Positions 46,625 through 56,533 of a stretch of DNA of 64,000 nucleotides are shown piece after piece. Under the pieces are notes generated by a model. The model saw only the letters and a list, made by a program, of their open reading frames with translations. It was not told the origin of the DNA and made no database searches. This DNA is from Anadara kagoshimensis (lineage: Eukaryota > Mollusca > Bivalvia > Arcoida > Arcidae): contig CM037869.1 in NCBI GenBank assembly GCA_021292105.1, forward strand, positions 29,589,536 through 29,653,535, given 5' to 3'. Both the position numbers and the translations under genes were made by a program. Each line of letters opens with the position of its first letter. Position 1 is the stretch's first letter.

Positions 46625-46750
46625 ATAACTGATGTCCAAATACTTAATCTCAAAGCAAAGAAAAAACTTTGAAACTGACAAATTAGGTTAAAAACATGGA
46701 CTTCCAAAAGGTAAGGGAGTAACGACGGTCCCCCGGGAAGGGGAAGCATA
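46625..46750 (+). repeat. Dispersed repeat R1, copy 10
   Basis: Reads GAAAAAACTTTGAAACTG, AAAAACATGGACTTCC and CCCCCGGGAAGGGGAAGCAT. It is moderately diverged. Confidence 0.68.
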
Positions 46751-48861
46751 GCATATAAATTATATCACTTAAGGCTGTATAAGTATTGTTTTCGCTATGT
46801 AGATATATATAAATACAAGTCCACATTGTTATTATTAATCAGTTTAAACATTTTATTTACTTATTTTGTAATACAACAATAAAGGAAGATAAACAAATTG
46901 TTTTCTGTCCTTTAAACATACATTCAATATACTTATTCGATAATAAATTTATTGTTCTTTACTCATACAAATACATAACCAAACAATACTGACCTGTCTG
47001 CTTGACCTTTTATAAGGGATATTTGTATAGGAGGATCACACCAATATATGAGTAGCTTTAAGATTCGTATTTATTACATGTTTTGTTATGATTTAGACAA
47101 AATAAACACCTATGTTACCTATAATTATATACCTTTACTTTTATAAAATGTAAATTAAAGGTCAAGCCGGCAGATTAATGTTGTTTACATAAAACATGTG
47201 TAACAACTCAACATATATGTAATTATAACATTTTTAAGAGTTGAGTCATTTTTAAGAAGATAGTTTTATCTAAAAATTAAACAAATGACAACTTAAATTA
47301 CTTATACTGAATAGATAACAAAACATGCACAAATACAGTAAGACGTATTTATTAATAGATGCCATTTGTATGAGTAGACCGGTACAGTAACAACTTCATA
47401 AAAGGAGGATAGCTATCACTGATGGATATCCTTTGTATAGGAAATGAAGTAAAATGCAAAAACCTTATGAAGGAATAAACCCTTCGTTTTAATAGATGTC
47501 CTTCATATAAAGGATCACATACTGTGATATCATTAATTTTCATGGTGTTCAATTTTCGTGGTCCTAAGAAAATTACCTTTCGTGGGGATGTAAATTTGTA
47601 GTCTCTGGTAACCTTTTAAGATTTTAAGTTTTAAATATGTATTCTTTTGTTGACATTTTTGTGGTTTCGAGTGTCAGAATATCCAAGAAAATAGCGAGAA
47701 TTTTAGCACAGTAAAAATTAAAGATTTCACAATAAACAGTAACATCTGAATATTAAAAACTTTATAGAGACATTACTTTGACAAACAACCATATTTGGCA
47801 TGAGACAAATAAGAAGACAATTCATTATTATCATTTAAACGAAAGAAGAATTAACAGTAACTGTCGCCAAAATTTAAAACCTATTCTAATAAATTGTAAA
47901 AAGAAGAAAATAGACACATAGAGGCAATTACTGTGGCCAAATGTTGGTAAAACTATAAAATATAAGTAACCTTTTTTATTTCAGTACTGGAAAAATACTA
48001 ATGATGTAGATTATTGAAATTAAAATTTTCAAAAGAAAATATTTGCCAATAACATTCCACTTTTGATAATAGTGTTAATTATACTCGTGATCTGTACCTT
48101 AAATTTAAGGTTGATAACTGAGACCGGTTTTCATAGATAAATGGACTTTATATAGATAAGGTATAGGCAAACTACATTGGCCTGTCCGATTGAAATAGAA
48201 ATACATGTATTTATTTGAAAGGGTCGATCGAGGTAATACATAAGCAATGAAAGTTACACCTAAAGCATCAAGCTATAAATTGATATTTTCTTTACTGTCT
48301 TTGCCTCTAGACCATTGATTCTACGGTCTGTATTTCCAATGAGTTTTCCCCGTGATATAGCTGAAATGAACATTGACTTGTGTTACCCATACATCAATGC
48401 AATCGTCCACCCACGATAACTATTTAAATTAAAAGTCAAGCGGACAGGTTATTGTTGTTTACCTATACTGGTTTTACTGTATCCATTAAGAATGAACATT
48501 ATTGCCATTAACTATGTGCAGTAAAACACCATCATATAAACTATGTATTCTACATTCTTATTTTAATAAACGAAAGCAATATTAATATTTATAGTCCATC
48601 CGCAATATTTTGGCAGAGTGTTTATATACACAGAAGAGTCTATATAATGTAAATAGGTATCTATACATGTATGAACGTATATAGGCGTGACACTATAACA
48701 CGGTATTAGACATTTCCCACTTCAATAAACTGCTAACGCTGACTGAGTGGGGGTCATTTCCAAAGATGTATCTTATTTAGATTTAGTTGACACATAAAAG
48801 TTAAATACGAAAATGGCGTACGGCTTGATTATTACTCATTGTTCTCCTACAAATTAAACCA
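46750..48861. other. AT-rich intergenic with short repeat words
   Basis: No gene is visible. Words such as AATTAAAGGTCAAGCC (about 47,154) and AATTAAAAGTCAAGCG (about 48,428) recur with a related form at about 39,060, pointing to another worn dispersed repeat. TTCGTGGTCCTAAGAAAA at about 47,557 also looks repetitive. Nothing can be named. Confidence 0.5.
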
Positions 48862-48963
48862 GAGGTAGAACTAGAGAAGATGGGACAAGACAGAGACCGG
48901 TGGAAAACTCTAGTCCTTGCCCTATGCGCCCCCGGGCGTAAAAGGATTAGGTAGGTAGGTATA
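48862..48963 (+). mobile_element. LINE remnant: reverse-transcriptase C-terminus plus (TAGG)n tail
   Basis: One frame reads EVELEKMGQDRDRWKTLVLA and then LCAPGRKRIR before TAG at 48,952-48,954. It is followed by a GTAGGTAGGTA tail. A QDRxxW...L...LC ending directly followed by a short tetranucleotide tail is typical of the last residues and 3' end of non-LTR retrotransposons. Everything upstream is lost, so it is a 5'-truncated dead copy. The clade cannot be settled from 31 codons. Confidence 0.7.
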
Positions 48964-50911
48964 TTTCATCACGCTTTTAATGATTATACGCGGGTGACGT
49001 CATATATCGCGTTCAATATTCTGTGCACTTTAACATTGAGCAGGGTTAATTTTTTTTCTTTATTTAGAAAAGAGTAACATTTTCCGAGAACCGTTTCTGT
49101 GTGTAAGGATATATTTTGTCACTAAAAATACTACAGTGAGAAGGAAGGAAATGATAACGTTGTTCCTCCCGATTGATATTGTTGTGTGTGATTTTGATGT
49201 CACAAAAACACACACTGTATTACGAATAAGTTTAGTGTTGTCCACTGTAATTTGTATGATGTGTAAAAGAAAAGATATCAATAAAAGATTGAGGAGAAAC
49301 TTCTATCCAAAAACCAAGGACACGAGTCGAAAGCATCTAATGATATAATGCGTATTGTAAGAGAACCGTATCGTCGTATATAATTGAATCTGGAGTTTTA
49401 AAAAAAGCTAAAAATAATTATATAGAAATAAAACATTGAAATGTAATAAAAAACGCGAACCTACCGAAAGCATAATCTACGTGAGGACAAAACAGAGTCG
49501 ATAAAATTCATCATTTAGAAAATTCCGACACTATCAAACATTTTGGCTTTTTATAAGATGCAGAACCTGACTAATTTCATATTAAACATTATATGCATTT
49601 TTTCTATAGTTTTATGGTAATTGCATATTATGATTAAGGTTCATTGGTGCAATCTCGTATAAATACTCAAGCATAATGTCTAGCAGCGCATGTTAACGGT
49701 GAGGGCTTGAGCCACTGTTTGGTCCGACCAACAACAGAAAATAGAACTCTTTTTGCAAAGTACTCTACATTTGAAATGACAGTAATAGGGTCATCTGGAC
49801 ACTGTACATGTATACCTTAACATTAAATGTTTATTTTGTGCCAATACGTTATCAAACACGCCGTCCACATTCATATTGTTTTACATCGGTCAAAGATATT
49901 TTTATATCAGCCGTCAGTATTAAAGTATTATTATGGACTTTGTTGGAAAATAGAGATCATACTAAAAGAAAAGGGATGAAATTGTCTCATGGATTCAACT
50001 GTTCTGGGAAGTGATTCCAAATATTAATGTTTGTTAAAAAGCGTGAGAAGGGGTGAATGTATAGATATACTAGGAATTTGAAAATTTTGAATCAACCCCT
50101 CAAGAGTATATCGTATACCGTCAGTGTGGGCAGTATATCTAAGTGAGAAATGTCTATTAATACCTTTGTAAAGATTAGACTCCCCCGTGTTTATAAACCC
50201 TCTCCCATCAAATCGTAGACGACTGCTTTTTCGTCTCCATAATATACGTACAAATGTAATAGATAACAAAATAAACACTAACACTTGATAGCACTTCTAT
50301 TAACTCCACCCCGGATGACAGTTGGACAAAATCCATTCACCTATAAATGAGGATTTTCTAAAGAACAAGATGACCGAATATTTATGTAATAATGGATGAT
50401 AATAACTTACTAAGAGATAAATGAGAATTGACGGATCACCGGTCACGCCCATAATGTTCTGACAAAGACCCGGCCATGTTTGAATTACACACAAAAAGAA
50501 TGAAAACTCGGTATAAATTGTGCCATTAAATGACATCACGGACACTAGTACGTCACATAGTTTCCGTGATGCTACTTTGGTACCGTAATGGCGGCCAGTG
50601 TCGGAACATAAAAGTCATGGCCGGTGATACGTGAATTGTCTAATGAAGAAGAACAGAATGAATTAAAAATACCAGGAAACAAAGAACATCTTGGGGTGAA
50701 GTTAATTATGGTACAAAAAGTTGAAGTTTTTTTGGTACAGGCCTACAATTGTACTGTTGGTGTAAAATCATACATGGTAATTCATACAAGTAATTGTAAG
50801 TCTTATGACATAATACATTTTAAACTCACAACATCATATTATTAATCCAAGATTAATCTAAGTATTTGTAATAATACTTACAACATTTTATGCAAAGTAA
50901 AAGTTCTTTAA
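48964..50911. other. AT-rich intergenic, no supported gene
   Basis: Several short frames of 70-86 codons occur on both strands with no domain, no splice context and no overlap with known families. A TGACGTCA site lies near 48,996, and a small hairpin (CATCACGGA ... TCCGTGATG) lies at about 50,534-50,571. Confidence 0.5.
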
Positions 50912-50913
50912 TG

Positions 50914-50945
<32 letters not shown>
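50912..50945 (+). repeat. (AAT)n microsatellite
   Basis: An uninterrupted AATAATAAT tract immediately left of an R1 copy. It could be the tail or target of an element. Confidence 0.95.
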
Positions 50946-50946
<1 letters not shown>

Positions 50947-50949
50947 CAA

Positions 50950-51065
50950 AAACATATTAACCCATGTTCATATTAATATCTGTAAACAAAGTAAAAACTA
51001 GAAATTAAAGTTTATTAATGAAGTTCAACCAAGGAAGTGAGGACTTGTCCTAGTGTCACGATCAT
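50950..51065 (+). repeat. Dispersed repeat R1, copy 11
   Basis: Reads CATATTAACCCATGTTCATA, AAACAAAGTAAAAACTAGAA and AAGTTCAACCAAGGAAGTGA. It follows directly after an (AAT)n microsatellite. Confidence 0.62.
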
Positions 51066-51449
51066 TTCTTAACTAAGATTTTTCTGAACTTAAATTTGAC
51101 AAATTTGAAATTTGAATATTTTGTTAATTTCGAAACATTCGTGAATTTAAGGTGACATTGTGAATATCAATTTTAGCTAAATACTTCAAATATTTTAATA
51201 ATACTGAAACTTTGTATTAGTAGTACTGTAAAACAATGTCAAATTGTTAGATTTAAGTTATGGAAAATCTTAGTTAAGGAATGAGTGTGAAACCATGGCC
51301 TGGTGGTCCAGAAAGGAAGCACATGTCGTCTAGTCAGCTGCACACATTATGTGTGTAATCAGAATTGGGAGTGAAAAAACATGGATCTATAAGGTGTCAA
51401 ATAAATAAAGGTTATTTTGGAAACAGACGCGTCACAGCATAATATTTAG

Positions 51450-51612
51450 AATAATAATAATAATAATAATAATAATGATATAGGTACCATATGTAATATG
51501 TATTTTATAATAACCTATGGGACGAAAAATATATCCAAGGAAATTTTTGATACAAAAATATTAAATAATAATAATAAAATTATTATATTATTATTATTAT
51601 TATTATTATAGG
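51450..51612. repeat. Pair of (AAT)n / (ATT)n microsatellites, partly inverted
   Basis: An AAT tract at 51,450-51,476 is followed by a short AAT run at about 51,567 and an ATT run from about 51,580. The last two form an inverted AT-rich dyad. Confidence 0.85.
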
Positions 51613-52330
51613 CACCATACATATAATAATGACAGTAGTATAGGCATTTTAAGTATAATGCATATGGAACAAAGGGTACATATAAAATTGATCAAAATTA
51701 AACAATACGTTTTGATAAATAAATACAGGATTAAACAAATACTTATATTCATAAAACATAATTATATGGATCAAATATCTATAAAAAAGTTTTAAATAAC
51801 AAAATAGCTGACATAATACCTGTACTTCTTGTTACAAATATGGGATATACGAATATAATTTACCTTATGCATAACCATTATCAACTAATTTACACAAAAC
51901 ACAAATATATGTTTAAAGTCACCTTGTACCTGGGTTTATCATAAAAATGTTGATTATATTATGAGGAATAATACATTCTACCTATATGGGCTTAATTACG
52001 GAATTAACAAAATGACATTAATAGAAAATTAATCTTGATATAGTATATTTCATAATTGCAATTTTAAAACACATACTTTGATGCTAAATGAGAATGAATT
52101 ACCCTAAGTAATCAAACATTTGACCACGATGACCATATAGGGTCGAGTTCGGAATGGGTATAAGCTATCAGGCCACTGATATAGAATCAATGTATAAAAG
52201 GTGTATTGTAAATGAGATGAGACAAAAATTATTATCTAGGTCAGTAATATGTGAACAGGTACAATTAGGTCATCATCTTCTATTAGTATTTTCACAAGTT
52301 TTATGACATAATATTGCCCTGTCCTAATAA
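51613..52330. other. AT-rich intergenic, nothing recognised
   Basis: No coding frame of note. A short stretch at about 52,142-52,175 (GGTCGAGTTCGGAATGGG) vaguely resembles antisense 5S rRNA, but too little matches to call it. Confidence 0.5.
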
Positions 52331-52690
52331 CATATTAACAAGTAGACAAATTCTACTTTAATTATACTGTTGTAACTACAAAAATAACATTAAAAATATA
52401 GTATTACTCCGTCTATACAACATATTTACAACAGACAATTCTACTTGTATTTAGCTTGTGTATTACAAAAAATAACAAATAAGAAGTATAACATTCTCCC
52501 GTCTATTCAACATATTTACAACAGACAATTTTACTTGTATTTAGCTTTTGTATTACAAAAATAACATTTAAAAAGTATAACATTCTCTCGTCTATACAAC
52601 ATATCTACAACTGACATTTCTACTGAAATTAAACTGTAGTAACCACAAAAATAACTTATTACAAAAGTAAAGTGACTATCATATATATTG
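52331..52690 (+). repeat. 90-bp tandem repeat (4 copies)
   Basis: Units start CATATTTACAACAGACAATT at about 52,331, 52,421, 52,511 and 52,600, giving periods of 90, 90 and 89 bp. Each contains ATTACAAAAATAACATT and CTCCCGTCTATTCAA-like words. The two middle copies are the closest to each other. Confidence 0.9.
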
Positions 52691-52810
52691 TATATATACA
52701 TAATGGATATGTATGCATGATATGCAAAGTTATTGTACCATTTCTTATCTATCATGGTGACAACTTGTTTCACTTAAATATTGATGTAAAATAAAATAGA
52801 CAAGTAATCT

Positions 52811-53010
52811 GATAAGGGTACAAATTATAAACAAAACATACAGATTATTTACACATAATCACATTACTATAATATGATAAGGGTACAAATTATAAACAAA
52901 AAATACAGATTATTTACACATAATCACCTTACTATAATATGATAAGGGTACAAATTATAAACAAAACATACAGATTTTTTACACATAATCACATACAGAG
53001 TTACACAGTT
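52811..53010 (+). repeat. 65-bp tandem repeat (3 copies)
   Basis: Units start GATAAGGGTACAAATTATAA at 52,811, 52,876 and 52,941. They are almost identical, so the array is recent. Confidence 0.93.
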
Positions 53011-53589
53011 ATTAAATATAATAAAATACCAAAACAAAAAATACATATTATTTACACAAATACCTTTTAAACACCAAATGTAAATGTTAGAAATAATTGT
53101 TTCGATTATACAGGTCTGTTAAAAAATAACGTCACTCCTAAATTTTAAAAAAGAAACGTTACCCCTAGTGTAGAATCTAAAATAATTTGTTTCATTATTT
53201 TACTAGAGTAGGTGTTACAAATTAAGATAAACCATTTAATAAGACACTAACTGACGTACACACAACGTTTTATCCACTTGTTGTCCCATTAACATCATGA
53301 TGTCAAGTGATTTCTAAAATTCGAACTGTTTAAATGCCAATTAATATTCATAAAATTAGACTATATTCTTCAAACTGGTAAACAATTAAAATAAAGTATC
53401 TAAAGATAATACTAGATAAAATTCTACTCTTTGAAAGTCCATACAAAGTCACTAGTATAAGATAACAAAATCAAATGACAAAGACGAATTATGGCCGCCA
53501 TCAAAGCAAGTTTTTTCATTAAATAAATCCTCTAAAATCTTTAGTTCTACTTAGACAAGACACAAGGCAGTGACGTTACTTTAATTCAT

Positions 53590-54320
53590 GTACAGGGTGA
53601 TTTGCAGATATACACATGTAGTAAATATGGATATGCCCATACCAGATAAATTTGGTAATTTCAATACCTTATTTACAAAAAATGTTTTATTAAAAAATGA
53701 ATCAATATAATCTGATAAAAAGTAAAAGTAATGAACAACAGATATAGATTATTTAATAAATACACTAACATGTTAAGCACCAGATGATAAATTGATTTTG
53801 ATTTTAAATGAGCATATGCAGATGTACATAATGATTAAATATAACCAGACAAATAATTTTGTACCAGTAATTTCTATAGCAAATTTACAAAAAATGTTAC
53901 AAGTTTGATAAAATAGGGATCACTTTACTCTGATCAGAGTGAAAATATTAAAGAAAATACAGATTACTAAGATACATTTACATACTTGTTGCACTTCAGA
54001 TGTAAATACATGATTTAAATGATTTCGATTTCATATGAACATATGCAGATGTACACAATAATTAAATATGACCATGTTCATACCAGATTAATTTAGTAAT
54101 TTTAATATCTTATTTACAAATATGTCAATTATTTACACTGTGATATCTAATGAGATTAAAAATAATGAACAAAACATACAGATTACTTCCACACATACAC
54201 ATGCAAGTTAAGCACCAGATGAAAAATTCATTTTGATTTTTATGAGAATATACAGATGTACACAATTATTGAATATGGTCATATTCATGCAAGATAAATA
54301 TACATATTTATACCTATACA
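53590..54320 (+). repeat. Degenerate tandem repeat of about 215 bp (4 copies)
   Basis: The word GCAGATGTACA(C/T)A occurs at about 53,604, 53,819, 54,045 and 54,252. It is followed each time by ATTAAATAT(G/A), and usually by CATACCAGATAAATTT and TATTTACAAA. The spacing is 215, 226 and 207 bp. Copies are well diverged, so this array is older than its two neighbours. Confidence 0.75.
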
Positions 54321-55080
54321 TATCTAGAGATATTTAATGTGATATAAACGTCGGCTTAATGACATATTTACACTAGAATAAAGTCAGTTGGTGTAATATT
54401 TTCATCTTAATATATAAATGAAATACTTTGAACATATATTACCTAATACATGGTCTATATAGAATTGTAACATGACCCGTATTTGCCTTCATGCGAAACA
54501 TGAAGATAGTCAGCAGTGGTATAACAAACGATACACCCATGTATGTTCCGTTTAATGACATTTTATGACGTCAAGCTATGTGTCGCAAACAATTGTGACA
54601 TAGTTTTCATTTATTTCAATGGAGGTAATCTCAACAGCCAAATTATTTCAATGGACCTTTTTGCAAATAGATAGTAAAATGTATTTAAAAAGAGAGAGTT
54701 CGCGACGTTAATTTCAATCCTTTTTTATTTTACTCATGTTAGAATTGAAATAGTGAACATTTACCCTTGGTGTATCGTCGAATAATACACGGGCCGTCAA
54801 TAACATTTCAACTTCGTATTGTTTGACGATACATCATTGGTTAATGTTGATTGTTTCCAAATATATACAAATATGATGAAAATATTGTTACCTGATGGTC
54901 ATTTAAAAGATATAGAAAAGAGAAATAACAAGTGATAAGTAACCATAAAAATCATTTTAACTTAAATAATAGAAACAATAATTTTGACAAATTTGTAAGA
55001 GTTTCCCAATAGAATGCATTTTGAGGACTCATTCATTTGAATTAAACGCCCCTACTAAACTGTTAACGAAAGGACTATAT
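54321..55080. other. Intergenic with two small hairpins
   Basis: TGACGTCA occurs at about 54,566, followed by the hairpin CTATGTGTC ... GTGACATAG. A second hairpin lies at about 54,769-54,832 (TGTATCGTCGAATAATAC against GTATTGTTTGACGATACA). No coding sequence is visible. Confidence 0.5.
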
Positions 55081-55084
55081 CAAA

Positions 55085-55165
55085 ATAAACATACAAATCC
55101 ATGTTCAAATCACTATATCTCAAAGCAAGACCGGGTGCTCCGGAGGGTAAGCACCTAAGGTTTAG
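55085..55165 (+). repeat. Dispersed repeat R1, copy 12 (internally deleted)
   Basis: Jumps from CAAATCACTATATCTCAAAG to CGGGTGCTCCGGAGGGTAAG, so the central third is missing. Confidence 0.68.
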
Positions 55166-56290
55166 GTATCTTCACTCGTCAGGTGTGTAATCAAAATTAG
55201 GAAGGAAAAAGAATATCAAAAATGAATTCATAACTTATTTTCTGATTCTTCATACTTTTTAAAAATAGTATATAACTTTTAACAAAATCAAACAGAAAAA
55301 TAAGAATATAACAATGTAGTTATTTAATCTATAATTTGGGTTGTCGATTGGTTCGTTTTCTTACAGACCACAGAGTAACAAATGTATAAATGAAAAAACT
55401 TATAAACAATATATATCATAAAGATATAGATTAGTAAAAACATGCAAAGTAATTAAAATTAATTAATGAAGAAGTTACTTGGCAATGGCCTCCCACTTTT
55501 ACATAAAGACCGAATCTGTATTTGTTAATGCTAGGAGCTCAGTAACAAATTGCGATTTCACTTCAAAACTATGCACAGATCCAACAACTTATAACATTCA
55601 GTAAATCAAAAACAAACATACTAATCCATGCAGGAACAACAATACAGAAGTAAAGCAAATCATTTTGAACTGAAAAGTCAGGTAAGACACGTGAACTTCC
55701 ACCAGGGAAGTGAGGCGGGTGCTCCGGAACTATAATATAATATGAAATTTTAAAGCAATATTTTGACTTGAACAAAAGTAAATAAACCATACAATTATTT
55801 TGAGGCCCTGTCATAATTTTACTGCACTCATTTGTTTTTGCGGTGAAATTGAGATACGTACTGTCCACAGATAATTGTTGTGGTCAGGAAAGATCTGAAT
55901 GAAATATGTGTAAAATGATAATGATTTATTAAGTATTGTAACAGTAAATGATATGATATTTGTAAGGATATGTAATTTCATCAAGGGACGTGGTAATTAC
56001 TTAGAATGCGGGTAAAGTTTAGAAATAACTATTCAACAACGAGGTCCCAAAAATGCTTACTGTCTGATGTATGAAAGCATTTAAATACTCTCACACCATT
56101 ACCTAACGACAAATGTAATAATCATGTGAGGCGACAATGTATTGTTATATATGTATATGTGATTTTTTCGGTCGAAGAAAGGCTATAAAACGTACTAGAT
56201 GAAAGTTAGTCAGTGAAGATGCATTTGTGAATTTGAGGAGATAGAATTGGTTCAGATGTGATATGAACACAATAGCACTTATTTCTTAAC
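55166..56290. other. Intergenic downstream of the ankyrin frame
   Basis: AT-rich. Apart from R1 copy 13 I see no feature. A 99-codon minus-strand frame covers that R1 copy and is not credible as a gene. Confidence 0.5.
55605..55735 (+). repeat. Dispersed repeat R1, copy 13
   Basis: Reads ACAAACATACTAATCCATGC, GAACTGAAAAGTCAGG and CACGTGAACTTCCACCAGGG. It is nearly complete up to GTGCTCCGGAA. Confidence 0.78.
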
Positions 56291-56295
56291 ATGTT

Positions 56296-56301
56296 TTTAT
56301 T
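56296..56301 (-). promoter_or_regulatory. Candidate poly(A) signal for the ankyrin gene
   Basis: TTTATT on the plus strand, read as AATAAA on the minus strand, lies about 235 bases beyond the stop at 56,534. It is the first well-placed hexamer that I noticed. Confidence 0.4.
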
Positions 56302-56533
56302 TCCAACACTATACGGTCGTAATGGAAACAATTCATCAACAGTAGTGTCAGTTGTGATCGGAAGAAAATTTGTGGAAACCCAAATATTTTTAGGATTTTA
56401 AAATGAAAAAAGTAGAAGGATGAAAAAAATAATTGTTTTGTTTTTGCAAGTTAAAAACGAGATATAGAAAGCCACAATATACTATCAAGTCCATAAAACA
56501 AGTCAATGCCTAACTATTGAGGGATATGCCAAT

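Noticed and set aside
50024..50284. 86-codon minus-strand frame with basic and aromatic residues as a gene
   Set aside because: No domain, splice context or poly(A) signal supports it. It may be a fragment of an unknown repeat.
52140..52180. Antisense 5S rRNA-like words (GAGTTCGGAATGGG)
   Set aside because: Only about 18 bases resemble it. There is no complementary stem or flanking rRNA, so it is probably chance.
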